64,000 nucleotides of DNA from Rugamonas fusca (GTDB taxonomy: Bacteria > Pseudomonadota > Gammaproteobacteria > Burkholderiales > Burkholderiaceae_D), in contig NZ_JACEZS010000001.1 in NCBI RefSeq assembly GCF_014042365.1, positions 124,001 through 188,000 on the forward strand, in the 5' to 3' direction. Position 1 is the stretch's first letter. Each line of letters opens with the position of its first letter. The position numbers and the translations under genes are program-made. Below are positions 1 to 8,618 of the stretch, piece after piece. The notes below the pieces were generated by a model, which was given only the letters and a program-made list of their open reading frames with translations, was not told the DNA's origin and ran no database searches.

Positions 1-237
1 CAGGTGCTGGCGCAGATCATGCGCTGCGCGCCCGGCGCGAATGCCGTGACCAAGCAGATCATGCTGGCCGTGGGTGGCGAACCGCTGGGGCAGGTGCTGG
101 ACCGGGCGGCAACCCTGTTTTCAGCCGCGTTGAACGGGCCGGAAGCGGCCGAAGGCACGCAGGCGTTCGTGGAAAAGCGGCTGCCGCAATGGGCGGCGGC
201 CGGCAATGTGGAGACGGGTGAAGCAGATGTTCGATAA
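1..237 (+). CDS. liuC: Enoyl-CoA hydratase/isomerase family protein, 3' end only (probable methylglutaconyl-CoA hydratase)
   Basis: Only the last 79 codons are in the window; the frame is open to the left edge. The visible tail (VTKQIML near residue 20, then an ELLxxA-like helix and FVEKRLPQW) is the usual C-terminal helical region of crotonase-fold hydratases, where a trailing helix follows the phrase 'G..AFVEKR.P.W'. The catalytic part is missing, so the substrate is inferred from the neighbour: the stop codon lies inside the start of a biotin-dependent carboxylase subunit (11-bp overlap). That is the liuC-liuD order of leucine catabolism operons, where LiuC hydrates 3-methylglutaconyl-CoA. 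Another enoyl-CoA hydratase role cannot be excluded. Confidence 0.7.
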   Translation, partial: QVLAQIMRCAPGANAVTKQIMLAVGGEPLGQVLDRAATLFSAALNGPEAAEGTQAFVEKRLPQWAAAGNVETGEADVR

Positions 238-2239
238 AGTCCTGGTCGCCAATCGCGGCGAAATCGCGCTGCGCGTAATCCGCGCCTGCAAAAAGCTCGG
301 CTACGCGACGGTGGCCGTCTATTCTGAAGCGGATCGCGACGCCCTGCATGTGGCGCAGGTCGACGAAGCCGTGGCGATTGGTCCCGCGCCGGCCGCGCAA
401 TCGTACCTGGTGATTGAAAAGCTGGTGCAGGCGGCGCTGGATACGGGCTGTGGCGCCGTCCATCCCGGCTACGGCTTCTTGTCCGAGAGCGCGGCGTTCG
501 CGCGCGCCGTGCAGGCGGCGGGACTGGTGTTCATCGGCCCGGACCCGGAAGCCATAGCCGCCATGGGCAACAAGAGCAACGCCAAGGCGCTGATGCTGGA
601 AGCGGGTGTACCGTGCGTTCCCGGTTGCCATGACAATGCACAGGGCAACGATCAGGACGATGCATTCCTGGCTGCGCAGGCGCTGAAAATCGGCCTGCCC
701 GTGATGGTCAAGGCGGCGGCCGGTGGTGGTGGGCGTGGCATGCGGCTGGTGCACGAGCAGGCGCAACTGGCCGCCGCCATTGCCTCCGCGCGCAGCGAGG
801 CCGCCAATGCGTTCGGCGATGGCCAACTGCTGATCGAAAAGGCCGTGCTCAACGCGCGCCACGTGGAGATCCAGGTGTTTGGCGACCGGCACGGCAATGT
901 CGTGCACATTGGGGAACGCGATTGTACGGTTCAGCGCCGGCACCAGAAAGTGGTGGAGGAGTGCCCCAGCCCGGCCGTGGATGACGTACTGCGCATGCGC
1001 ATGGGCGCGGCCGCCGTGGCTGCGGCGCGCGCGGTGCGCTATGTGGGCGCGGGCACGGTGGAGTTCATGCTGGCCGAGGACGGGCAGTTCTACTTCCTGG
1101 AGATGAATACGCGGCTGCAGGTCGAGCATCCCGTCACCGAGATCGTGTACGACCTCGACCTGGTGGAATGGCAGTTGCGCGTGGCGCAGGGCGAAGCCTT
1201 GCCGCTGGCGCAGGAGGCGATCCTGGCACGGCGCAAGGGCTGGGCCATCGAGGTGCGCCTGTGCACGGAAGACCCCGCACAGGGATTCCTGCCGCAGACG
1301 GGAACGCTGCTGACGTGGCGTGCGCCAACCGGGCCGCGCATGCGGGTTGATCATGGCTTGCGCGAGGGCGGCGTCATCGCGCCCAATTACGATTCCATGC
1401 AGGGCAAGCTGATCGCCAGCGGCGCGGATCGCGAACAGGCGCGCCGCACGCTGTTGCGGATGCTGGACGAGACGGTGCTACTGGGCGTGCCGAGCAACCG
1501 CGACTTCCTGCGCCTGGTGCTCGCCCATCCCGCGTTCGCGTCGGGCCGGTTCTCGACGGACTTCATCGCGGAACACTTCCCGGCTGGCCAACTGGTGGCC
1601 GCGCTGGCAGGCGACACGGTGCACCGCGCACTGGCCGCGCTGCTGTTCTACCGGCAGGATGCCGATGCGCTGGCCCAAGGCGAAGGGCTGGACTGTGAAT
1701 TGATGGAGTGGCAAAGCTCCGCCGCCGCCGCCGTGGCGGTGCGACTCAGGTGTGGCGACGGCGTGTTCAAGGCCAGCGTGCGGCCATGTGGCGCTGGACG
1801 TTACGAAGTTCAGACGGAAGAAGGCGGCGTCACGCTGGTACTGGAGCGCACTGGCCAGCTTGTCCGCTTCGTTCACGACGGCGTGGCGCAGACTGCGCAG
1901 GTGGCAAGGGCGGGCGCGACCCTGTGGTTGAGCTGCCGGGGTGCGACGCTGGCATACCAGGACGTGACGCTGGCGCCAGCGGCCCGTGGCGGCGCTGCCA
2001 GCGATGGCCGCCTGCTGGCACCGATGGATGGCAAGATCATTTCCGTGCTGGTGGAAGCGGGCGGCGCGGTCACGAAAGGCCAGCCGCTGGCGGTGCTGGA
2101 AGCGATGAAGATGGAGTTTTCCGTGACCAGCCAGGTGGACGGTGTGATCGAGGCGCTGGCCTGCAAGCCTGGCCTGCAAGTCAAGGCGCGCCAGCTATTG
2201 ATGACGGTGCGGGAGCCGGCCCCGGAATCGGGGACGTAA
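227..2239 (+). CDS. liuD: Biotin-containing acyl-CoA carboxylase alpha subunit (methylcrotonyl-CoA carboxylase type)
   Basis: This 670-residue protein has the full order biotin carboxylase, ATP-grasp, biotin carboxylase C-terminal and biotinyl domain. The N-terminus starts FDKVLVANRGEIALRV, typical of the family, so ATG 227 (after GGTGAA) is preferred to the upstream start at 206. The glycine-rich ATP loop KAAAGGGGRGM, the EMNTRLQVEHPVTE active-site segment and the biotinylation site EAMKM (Lys near 628) are all present. It carboxylates an acyl-CoA together with a separate carboxyltransferase subunit. Overlap with a LiuC-like gene points to 3-methylcrotonyl-CoA in leucine breakdown; propionyl- or geranyl-CoA remain alternatives. 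The following gene is convergent, so it is the last gene of its operon. Confidence 0.85.
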   Translation: MFDKVLVANRGEIALRVIRACKKLGYATVAVYSEADRDALHVAQVDEAVAIGPAPAAQSYLVIEKLVQAALDTGCGAVHPGYGFLSESAAFARAVQAAGLVFIGPDPEAIAAMGNKSNAKALMLEAGVPCVPGCHDNAQGNDQDDAFLAAQALKIGLPVMVKAAAGGGGRGMRLVHEQAQLAAAIASARSEAANAFGDGQLLIEKAVLNARHVEIQVFGDRHGNVVHIGERDCTVQRRHQKVVEECPSPAVDDVLRMRMGAAAVAAARAVRYVGAGTVEFMLAEDGQFYFLEMNTRLQVEHPVTEIVYDLDLVEWQLRVAQGEALPLAQEAILARRKGWAIEVRLCTEDPAQGFLPQTGTLLTWRAPTGPRMRVDHGLREGGVIAPNYDSMQGKLIASGADREQARRTLLRMLDETVLLGVPSNRDFLRLVLAHPAFASGRFSTDFIAEHFPAGQLVAALAGDTVHRALAALLFYRQDADALAQGEGLDCELMEWQSSAAAAVAVRLRCGDGVFKASVRPCGAGRYEVQTEEGGVTLVLERTGQLVRFVHDGVAQTAQVARAGATLWLSCRGATLAYQDVTLAPAARGGAASDGRLLAPMDGKIISVLVEAGGAVTKGQPLAVLEAMKMEFSVTSQVDGVIEALACKPGLQVKARQLLMTVREPAPESGT

Positions 2240-2248
2240 CACCATTCT

Positions 2249-3130
2249 TCAATCGGGCGTGTGCCGGGCGACCGTCTCCAGCACCACGTCGCGCAGCCGT
2301 CCGACCACGGGACCGGGATCGGATGCGCCAAACAGCAGGTCCAGCCCGACCTTGGGCAGCGGTGGCAGGGCGGGCGTATCGAGGGTGCGCAGCCGGGAAG
2401 GCAGACCGACCTCCGTGCGCACCGTCACGCCCAGCCCCGCCGCCACGGCGGCCCAGACGCCGCCCAGGCTGGGACTGGTGAAGGCCACGCGCCACGCGAT
2501 GCCGGCCTTGTCCAGCGCATGGGTGGCGGCCGTGCGCATCAGGCAAGGCGCGTCGAACAGCACCAGCGGCACCGGCTCGGGGCTTGCGATCAGCGCCTGC
2601 GGGTCGCAGTCATGCGTGCCTATCCAGCGCATGCGCGTCTCGCCCACCGCTTCCGCATGGGGGCGCGGCGCACCGGCATTCCAGGCCAGCGCCAGGTCCA
2701 GCTGGCCCGCCGCGATCTGCTCCGCGAGCACCGCATTGCGGGCCACGCGCGCCTCTATCCTCAGCCTGGGATGGGCGCGGGCGAAGCGCCCCAGCACATC
2801 GGTCAGGATGTGCTCCCCAAAATCCTCCTGCATGCCGAGCCGGATGCTGCCTGCCAGGTCCACGCCGCGCACGGCCGTCGCCGCTTCATCGTTCAATTCC
2901 AGCAGGCGGCGCGCGTAGCCGAGCAGCGATTCACCGGCCGCCGTCGTGGCCATGCCGCGCCCGGCCTTGCGCAGCACGGGCGTGCCAAGTTGGTCCTCCA
3001 GCTTCTTGAGCTGGGCGCTCACGGCCGACGTGGAGCGGCCCAGGCGGTCGGCCGCCTTGGCAAAGCTGCCCAGATCCACGCCCGTGACGAAGCAGCGCAG
3101 GATGTCGAGGTCGAAAGTGATTCTACGCAT
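2249..3130 (-). CDS. LysR family transcriptional regulator
   Basis: The 293 residues fit the family. A winged helix-turn-helix occupies residues 5-63 (LRCFVTGVDLGSFAKAADRL, then STSAVSAQLKKLEDQL), followed by a periplasmic-binding-like LysR substrate domain from about 90. The gene is divergent from the small decarboxylase/tautomerase/DUF4865 operon starting at 3236, the usual arrangement for a LysR activator and its target. Two 15-bp near-identical inverted repeats lie in the shared intergenic region. The inducer cannot be read from sequence. Confidence 0.9.
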   Translation of the reverse strand: MRRITFDLDILRCFVTGVDLGSFAKAADRLGRSTSAVSAQLKKLEDQLGTPVLRKAGRGMATTAAGESLLGYARRLLELNDEAATAVRGVDLAGSIRLGMQEDFGEHILTDVLGRFARAHPRLRIEARVARNAVLAEQIAAGQLDLALAWNAGAPRPHAEAVGETRMRWIGTHDCDPQALIASPEPVPLVLFDAPCLMRTAATHALDKAGIAWRVAFTSPSLGGVWAAVAAGLGVTVRTEVGLPSRLRTLDTPALPPLPKVGLDLLFGASDPGPVVGRLRDVVLETVARHTPD

Positions 3131-3135
3131 GATTG

Positions 3136-3181
3136 TCCTGATTTTCGGGATTGTCTATTCAGATATTCCTGATTTTCAGGA
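3136..3181. promoter_or_regulatory. Two tandem LysR-type operators
   Basis: TCCTGATTTTCGGGA (3136-3150) and TCCTGATTTTCAGGA (3167-3181) are imperfect and perfect 6-3-6 inverted repeats, respectively, 31 bp apart centre to centre, which is three helical turns. Both carry the T-N11-A skeleton of LysR sites. They start 6 bp from the lysR start codon and end 55 bp before ATG 3236, fitting the recognition and activation subsites of a divergent LysR-controlled promoter. Assignment to the adjacent regulator is inference. Confidence 0.65.
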
Positions 3182-3235
3182 TCAAGATAGTCGCGTATCG
3201 TGTCCCTGTCAAATCAACACATGGAGAACGACCCT

Positions 3236-3547
3236 ATGACGACAGGTTCCACCGCAGGACAACAGAGCATGGGCGCCATCGCCCCCAAACTGGCCGAGCT
3301 GACCGACAAGGTGCTGTTCGACGACGTCTGGCAGCGCCCCGGCCTGTCGCTGCGCGACCGCAGCATGGTGACGGTGGCGGCGCTGGTGGCCATGTACCGC
3401 CTCGAACAACTGCCGTTTCACCTGGCGCGTGCGCTGGAAAACGGCGTGACGCGCGACGAGCTGGTGGAGCTCATCACCCACCTGGCGTTCTATTCCGGCT
3501 GGCCCACGGCGGCATCGGCCATCAACCTGCTGAAGCAAAACCACTGA
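3236..3547 (+). CDS. Carboxymuconolactone decarboxylase (AhpD-like) family protein
   Basis: This 103-residue all-helical protein contains the CMD-type core RDRSMVTVAALVAMYRLEQLPFHLARALENGVT with ITHLAFYSGWP after it. It lacks the CxxC pair of AhpD peroxidases, so it is closer to the decarboxylase-like branch. ATG 3236 is chosen because GGAGAA (3223-3228) sits 7 nt upstream; an in-frame ATG at 3221 has no such site. It is the first gene of a three-gene operon with a tautomerase and a DUF4865 protein. The exact reaction is unknown. Confidence 0.8.
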   Translation: MTTGSTAGQQSMGAIAPKLAELTDKVLFDDVWQRPGLSLRDRSMVTVAALVAMYRLEQLPFHLARALENGVTRDELVELITHLAFYSGWPTAASAINLLKQNH

Positions 3548-3558
3548 AGGAGCACATC

Positions 3559-3978
3559 ATGCCCATGAGCCGCATTTCGCTATTGAAGGGAAAATCGCCC
3601 GAGTACCTGCGGGCCGTGTCGGACAGCCTGCACCAGGCGCTGGTGGACACGTTCGGCGTGCCGGCGGACGACCGCTTCCAGGTCATCCACCAGCACGAAC
3701 CGTATGAAATGAGCTTCGACCGCCACTACATGGCCGGCCCGCGCTCGGACGACTACATGCTGATCAACGTGACGGCCGGCCGCGCCCGCAGCACGGCCGT
3801 CAAGCAAGCGTTCTACGGCCGGCTGGTCGAACTGCTGGCCGAGTCGCCCGGCGTGAGTCCGCAGGACGTGATGGTGGTCATCACCACCACCCAGGCGGAC
3901 GACTGGTCGTTTGGCGGCGGTGAGCTGTATGCACCCGGCGCCGCGTGGCAGAACGCGATGGCGGAGGCGCAGCCATGA
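3559..3978 (+). CDS. Tautomerase family protein (4-oxalocrotonate tautomerase-like, long form)
   Basis: The 139-residue product begins Met-Pro, so processing would expose the N-terminal proline that is the catalytic base of this superfamily. The body (LKGKSPEYLRAVSDSLHQALVDTFGVP, then DDRFQVIHQHEP) matches the longer tautomerase family rather than the 62-residue 4-OT. A strong AAGGAG lies 6 nt before ATG 3559. It sits 11 nt after the decarboxylase-like gene and overlaps the next gene by 4 nt (ATGA), so translation is probably coupled. It likely acts on an enol/keto intermediate, with the substrate unknown. Confidence 0.82.
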   Translation: MPMSRISLLKGKSPEYLRAVSDSLHQALVDTFGVPADDRFQVIHQHEPYEMSFDRHYMAGPRSDDYMLINVTAGRARSTAVKQAFYGRLVELLAESPGVSPQDVMVVITTTQADDWSFGGGELYAPGAAWQNAMAEAQP

Positions 3979-4529
3979 TGGCGATGCAATACAGCTTCGT
4001 GCTGCCGGCCGACTACGACATGGACATCATCCGCCACCGCATCGCCAGCAAGGGCCATATGCTGAACGATTTTCCCGGCCTGGCGTTCAAAGCCTACCTG
4101 AGCGCCGACAGGAACCGTGGCGGCACGGCCGAGAACCTGTATGCGCCGTTCTACCTGTGGCGCGAGCCGGAAGCCATGCATGCCTTCGTCAATGGTCCAG
4201 GTTTTGCGGGCGTGGCGCAGGCGTTCGGCTGGCCATCGATCAAGACGTGGACGGTGTGGCATAGCTGGCTGTCCGAGGACGTGGCGTCAGCCCGTCAAGC
4301 ACGCCGCATTGTCAAGCCGATCGCGCCCTACACCGCGCTGGCGGCGTTGCGGGAGCAGGAGCAGGTGGCAGCGAACGCGCTGCGCGACGGTGGTGCGCTG
4401 GCCGTGGTGGTGGGATTTGAGCCGGGCAGCTGGTCGCTGGTGCAGTTCTCGCTGTGGCGCGACGCAATAGAGTTGCCACCGCAGCCGCAGGAACAGCGTT
4501 ACGAGGTCGGCCATATGTCGGTGCCTTAG
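3975..4529 (+). CDS. DUF4865 family protein
   Basis: This 184-residue protein carries the family pattern MQYSFVLPADYDMDIIRHRI followed by FPGLAFKAYL and ENLYAPFYLW, with GPGFAGVAQAFGWP further on. It looks like a ferredoxin-like (EthD/ABM-like) fold, but no catalytic residue can be named. ATG 3975 overlaps the preceding stop as ATGA; ATG 3978 or 3984 are also possible. DUF4865 genes commonly stand beside tautomerases and LysR regulators, as here. The function is unknown. Confidence 0.8.
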   Translation: MMAMQYSFVLPADYDMDIIRHRIASKGHMLNDFPGLAFKAYLSADRNRGGTAENLYAPFYLWREPEAMHAFVNGPGFAGVAQAFGWPSIKTWTVWHSWLSEDVASARQARRIVKPIAPYTALAALREQEQVAANALRDGGALAVVVGFEPGSWSLVQFSLWRDAIELPPQPQEQRYEVGHMSVP

Positions 4530-4658
4530 CCCCGGGGAGCCGTGCTCACCATGCGTTGACTCCCGGTTCTTTGGACGGGAACCAAAAATTTGGGCGGCGA
4601 TGTCAAAATCCCATGTTATTCTCATGGCGAGACAACGGCACCGGACCCCGAGAACGTC

Positions 4659-5516
4659 ATGGCGAAGCACTCATCCATTTCTACCACCGCGGCCGCGCTG
4701 GCGTGGCTGCTCACTTTTGGCGCTACGGCCTGGGCCGCGCCTTCTGTCCGCCTGGCGATGGCTGACCAGCCGGTGCGGGTGATCCGTGCCGCCGATGTGT
4801 ACCAGGCCGTCAACGGCACGCCACTGGAACAGGACGACATCGTCGAGACCGGGGCCGGCGGGGCTCAGCTTGAGCTCGACAGCGGCACCATCGTGGCCGT
4901 CGGCCCACAAACCCGGCTCTACCTGTCTGCAATCGGCGCCGCACCGAAAGGCAGCACCGAGCTGGCGCTGCTGCAGGGCTGGATCAAGGTGCAGACCGGC
5001 GCCGGCCGCGCCATGGTCGCCGCCGAGGCGCTGCAGGCCAGCGTGGGGGGCGGCGCGGTTGTCGTCTTCAGCCGGCCGGGGCGCGATGCCCTGTTCGCCG
5101 ATTCCGGTGAACAGCTGGCCGCGCCCGTCACCGGGCCGGGCAAGGCCGGCCCCATGCAAAAAGTGGCGTCCGAGAGCTATGTGCAGGCCGACGCCGGCAA
5201 GCCCCTGGTGATGCAGCCCCGCGCCGATCCGCAGTTCCTGCGCGATATGCCGCTACCATTCCGCGACCGGCTGGCGCCCGCGCCGCAGCCGGCCAAGCCG
5301 GTCAAAGTGCCGGCGCAACGCCAGCGCGCCGTCGATTTCGCCGACGTCGAAGGCTGGTTGCGCTGCAGCCTGGCCGTGCGCAAGCATTTCGTGGCGCGCT
5401 TCCATGCGCGGCTGCAGGATCCCCGTTTTCGCCAGCAGCTGGACCAGGCCCTTGGCCATGGCAGTGAATGGCAAGCCGTGCTGCATCCCGTCGTCAAACA
5501 TCCGTCCACGCCGTAA
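4659..5516 (+). CDS. Exported FecR-like domain protein
   Basis: The 285-residue product starts with a signal peptide (residues 1-24, ending ATAWA-APS). A region follows that resembles the FecR/DUF beta domain: a 'D.V.TG..G.A.L.L..G' pattern near residues 62-80, then GWIKVQTGAGRAMV. The last 60 residues are helical and basic. ATG 4659 is chosen because the signal peptide begins there. It lies 41 nt ahead of a membrane sensor and a Ser/Thr kinase on the same strand, so a shared signalling role is plausible. No enzyme motif is visible. Confidence 0.6.
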   Translation: MAKHSSISTTAAALAWLLTFGATAWAAPSVRLAMADQPVRVIRAADVYQAVNGTPLEQDDIVETGAGGAQLELDSGTIVAVGPQTRLYLSAIGAAPKGSTELALLQGWIKVQTGAGRAMVAAEALQASVGGGAVVVFSRPGRDALFADSGEQLAAPVTGPGKAGPMQKVASESYVQADAGKPLVMQPRADPQFLRDMPLPFRDRLAPAPQPAKPVKVPAQRQRAVDFADVEGWLRCSLAVRKHFVARFHARLQDPRFRQQLDQALGHGSEWQAVLHPVVKHPSTP

Positions 5517-5557
5517 CGCCGGCGCCGCAACCTTCATCCAACCTCGCAGGAGCCGAT

Positions 5558-6436
5558 ATGAAGTTGTCCATCGCAAGCAAGTTCAATCTGGTGTTCGTGA
5601 CCATTTTCGCCGTCGGCTTCGTGGCCGCCGGCTTCATCGCCGACAGCCTGCTCAAGCAGAGCGCGCGCGAGGAGACCTTGCAAAATGCCCGCTTGCTGCT
5701 GGAGGCGGCCAAGAGTGTGCGCGGCTATACGGCCAAGCAGATCCAGCCGCTGCTGGCCAACCAGATGAAGTACGAGTTCCATCCGCAGTCGGTGCCGTCG
5801 TATTCGGCGGTGGAGAACCTGAACGTGATCCTCAAGGCCTATCCCGATTTCTCGTACAAGGAGGCGACGCTGAACCCGACCAACCTGCGCGACAAGGCCA
5901 CCGACTGGGAGGTCGACATCGTGCAGAAGCTGCGCAAGTCGCCGGAACTGACGGAGTATTCGGGCGAGCGCGAGACGGCCACCGGCCGCAGCCTGTACAT
6001 CGCGCGGCCGCTGCAGATCAAGGATGGCGCCTGCCTGAGCTGCCACAGCACGGCCGCCAACGCGCCCAAGACCATGGTCGACATCTATGGCCCCAACAAT
6101 GGCTTCGCATGGCAGCTCAACGAGATCGTCGGCGCGCAGGTGATTTCCGTGCCGATGGCCGTGCCGCTGCAGCGCGCCAACGCCATCTTCCGCACCTTCA
6201 TGCTGTCGCTGCTGGGCGTGTTCGTGGTGGTGCTGATCGCGCTCAACGTGATGGTGCACCTGCTGGTGACGCGCCGCATCACCCACCTGGCCCAGGTGGC
6301 CGACCAGGTCAGCATGGGCAAGTTCGACGCCGAGGAGTTCCAGGTCAAGGGCGGCGATGAACTGAGCGCGCTGGCGCAGTCGTTCACGCGCATGCGCACC
6401 AGCCTGGCCAGCGCCTTGAAGATGCTCGATGAATAA
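5558..6436 (+). CDS. Membrane sensor with Tll0287-like (DUF3365) haem-type domain and HAMP
   Basis: The 292-residue protein has an N-terminal membrane helix (about 9-30), a periplasmic domain of about 170 residues, a second helix (about 202-228) and a HAMP-like segment (229-285) ending in a short coiled tail. The periplasmic domain holds CLSCH (159-163), a c-type haem-binding motif typical of Tll0287-like/DUF3365 domains. There is no kinase or cyclase output domain, so it must signal through a partner. The Ser/Thr kinase 15 nt downstream is the obvious candidate. AGGAG lies 5 nt before ATG 5558. Confidence 0.8.
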   Translation: MKLSIASKFNLVFVTIFAVGFVAAGFIADSLLKQSAREETLQNARLLLEAAKSVRGYTAKQIQPLLANQMKYEFHPQSVPSYSAVENLNVILKAYPDFSYKEATLNPTNLRDKATDWEVDIVQKLRKSPELTEYSGERETATGRSLYIARPLQIKDGACLSCHSTAANAPKTMVDIYGPNNGFAWQLNEIVGAQVISVPMAVPLQRANAIFRTFMLSLLGVFVVVLIALNVMVHLLVTRRITHLAQVADQVSMGKFDAEEFQVKGGDELSALAQSFTRMRTSLASALKMLDE

Positions 6437-6451
6437 GCGACCAGGAACCCG

Positions 6452-7936
6452 ATGACAGAAAAGATAGGCAAGTACCGGATCGACGGCAAGCTCGGTAGCG
6501 GCGCCATGGGCGTGGTCTACCGGGCCTACGACGACAACATCGCGCGCGTGGTGGCGCTCAAGACCATCCGCACCGAGCTGCTGGACGGCCATTCCGGCGC
6601 CGAACTGGTGGCCCGCTTCCGCAATGAGGCGCAGGCGTCTGGCCGGCTGGTGCATCCCAATATCGTGGCCGTCTACGATTATGGCGAGGCCGATGGCGTG
6701 ACCTACATCGCGATGGAATACGTGGATGGCAGGCCGCTCAACGACTTCCTGGCGCCCGACGTGCCGATGGACTTGAGCGCGAGTGTGGCCTGCATGTCGC
6801 AGTTGCTGGCCGCGCTGGACTATGCGCACGCGCGCGGTGTGGTCCACCGCGACATCAAGCCTGCCAATCTGCTCATCACGCCCACGGCCCAGGTCAAGAT
6901 CACCGACTTTGGCGTGGCCAAGATCGAATCGTCCACGCTGACCCAGGTGGGCGACGTGATAGGCACGCCGAGCTACATGTCGCCCGAACAGTTCCGCGGC
7001 GAGCGCGTGGATGGGCGCTCCGATATTTTTGCTGCCGGCATTCTGCTGTACCAGATGCTGACGGGGGCGCGGCCGTTCACCGGCGCCGCTTCGGTGGTGA
7101 TGCATCAGATCCTCAACACCATGCCGCCCCCGCCCAGTGAGCGGCACGCCGGCCTGCATCCCGCGTTCGACGCCGTGCTGGCGCGCGCGCTGGCCAAGCG
7201 GGTGGAAGACCGCTACCAGACGGCGCGCGCCTTCCTTGCCGCGCTGACCGACGCCCAACTGCAGCACACGGGCGGGGTGCCGCCCGGCGAAGAGGACAAC
7301 GAGCGCACCGTGCTGGCGTTCAGCCGTCCCGCCCCGCGCCCTGCGCCGCCGCCGCACACGGGCGCGGGCGGCCAGCACCATAGCGCCGCCGGGTCCAGCG
7401 GGGCAGCGGGCAGCGTGGGCCATACCGCTTCGTTGTCGGCGTCGGCGCCGCAGTGGCTGGTGGAAGTGGCGCCCGAGCTGCAACTGGCGTTGTCGCTGCA
7501 AATCGGGCCCATGGCCAAGCTGCTGCTCAAGAAGGAGGCGCACGACGCGGCCGACCTGGACGTGTTGTGCCGCCGCCTGCTGGTGCACATCACCACCGAG
7601 CAGGGACGTGAGGCCTTCCAGGCCAGCGTGCAGACCATCAAGCGGAAAATGGGCCTTGGTACGGCCGGCACCACGTCTCTGGCGCGCAGCGGTGCGAGCC
7701 TGCCGCCTTCGCAGCTGAGCCAGGTGGCCAGCGGCGGCACGGCGCTGCAACTGAGCGCCGAGGTGATGGAACACGCGCAGCAAAAGCTGCTGCCTTACGT
7801 GGGGCCGATCGCCAAGGTGCTGGTCAAGCGCTTCGCCAAGGTGACGGGCGATCCGGCGGAGTTCCACCGGCTGCTGGCCGAGCAACTGCCTAATGAGCAG
7901 GACCGCGCCAAGTTCCTCAGGGAGATGGGGGGGTGA
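6452..7936 (+). CDS. Serine/threonine protein kinase with C-terminal duplicated domain
   Basis: The kinase domain spans residues 7-265 and is complete: glycine loop GSGAMG (15-20), Lys37 in VALK, Glu59, HRDIKPANL (132-140), DFG (152-154) and SYMSPEQ in the activation segment. A Pro/Ala/His-rich linker (about 285-335) follows. Two related segments of about 50 residues come next, each with a GP(M/I)AK(L/V)L(L/V)K core (near 352 and 451) and an F-rich end. No membrane helix is present, so it is cytoplasmic. It stands third in a unit with a FecR-like protein and a haem-type membrane sensor. Confidence 0.9.
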   Translation: MTEKIGKYRIDGKLGSGAMGVVYRAYDDNIARVVALKTIRTELLDGHSGAELVARFRNEAQASGRLVHPNIVAVYDYGEADGVTYIAMEYVDGRPLNDFLAPDVPMDLSASVACMSQLLAALDYAHARGVVHRDIKPANLLITPTAQVKITDFGVAKIESSTLTQVGDVIGTPSYMSPEQFRGERVDGRSDIFAAGILLYQMLTGARPFTGAASVVMHQILNTMPPPPSERHAGLHPAFDAVLARALAKRVEDRYQTARAFLAALTDAQLQHTGGVPPGEEDNERTVLAFSRPAPRPAPPPHTGAGGQHHSAAGSSGAAGSVGHTASLSASAPQWLVEVAPELQLALSLQIGPMAKLLLKKEAHDAADLDVLCRRLLVHITTEQGREAFQASVQTIKRKMGLGTAGTTSLARSGASLPPSQLSQVASGGTALQLSAEVMEHAQQKLLPYVGPIAKVLVKRFAKVTGDPAEFHRLLAEQLPNEQDRAKFLREMGG

Positions 7937-8015
7937 GATCGTCGCCGGGCATGGCGTCGTGGCAGACGACGCCAGGCTTGTTGCCGTCCCGCTCGCGCTC
8001 CGTAGGAGATGACGA

Positions 8016-8059
8016 ATGGGGTACGTCCCCAATTTCAAATTTCGGTATGTACCCCAAAT
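8016..8059. repeat. GGGGAC/GTCCCC dispersed inverted repeat, copy 1
   Basis: TGGGGTACGTCCCC and an oppositely oriented GTATGTACCCCA form an imperfect hairpin just before the convergent end of the GFA-like gene. The same words recur at 19881-19929 and 62707-62759, always outside genes. It may serve as a terminator between the convergent kinase and GFA genes. Confidence 0.6.
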
Positions 8060-8068
8060 GTGTCCAGC

Positions 8069-8416
8069 TTAGATATCGCGGCCGTTGTAGTGCTGGACGG
8101 GGATGGCGTCCAGGTCGATGCCTTCGAGGCAGCGGATGTTGATGGCGGCGACCTCATTGCCTTGCGGGTCCACGCCTTCGCCGTACGGGTGGATGCCGCA
8201 CACGGGGCAGAAGCGGTGCTTGATCACGTGCTTGTTGAAGGTGTAGGTGCTGGCCGCGTCCTCCGGCGTGCGCAGGCGCAGTTCGGCCTTGGGGACGAAC
8301 CACAGCAACGAGCCCTTGCGCTGGCAGATCGAGCAGTTGCAGGCCAGCGCCCCCTTGATTTCACCTTCCACGTCGAACGCCACTTTGCCGCAGTGGCAGC
8401 TGCCTTGGTATTTCAT
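8069..8416 (-). CDS. GFA family protein (glutathione-dependent formaldehyde-activating enzyme fold)
   Basis: The 115-residue product has the zinc-binding cysteine pattern of the family: SCHCG near the N-terminus (Cys7, Cys9), CNCSICQ (Cys26, 28, 31) and FCPVCG in the C-terminal half. ATG 8416 is preferred because GGGAGG lies just upstream and the family starts at M-K-Y-x-G-S-C-H-C-G; the frame extends further but without conservation. It is divergent from a Crp/Fnr regulator, with an FNR box between them. GFA-fold proteins were named for glutathione/formaldehyde adduct formation, but most members have no proven substrate. Confidence 0.88.
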   Translation of the reverse strand: MKYQGSCHCGKVAFDVEGEIKGALACNCSICQRKGSLLWFVPKAELRLRTPEDAASTYTFNKHVIKHRFCPVCGIHPYGEGVDPQGNEVAAINIRCLEGIDLDAIPVQHYNGRDI

Positions 8417-8541
8417 GGACGACCTCCCAATAAGTTGTTGTGTCGATAATTCTTGCATAATTTTCCACAGATCGCCAGCACACCATGCCTGTTTGCTTAA
8501 ATGGCAATAAATACGCTTCCTATCGGGCAATTCGCATCTGT

Positions 8542-8555
8542 TTGATGCACATCAA
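8542..8555. promoter_or_regulatory. FNR/ANR/DNR-type binding box
   Basis: TTGATGCACATCAA is an exact match to the TTGAT-N4-ATCAA consensus of the FNR class. It lies 63 bp before the Crp/Fnr gene (ATG 8619) and 125 bp from the divergent GFA gene. The regulator downstream has the ETLSR recognition helix that reads TTGAT, so autoregulation is likely. Confidence 0.85.
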
Positions 8556-8618
8556 GAAATTTCCGCTAACACATCGTTACTATGAGCGCTTTGATTTTGG
8601 GCAAAGAAGGCGAGCATC

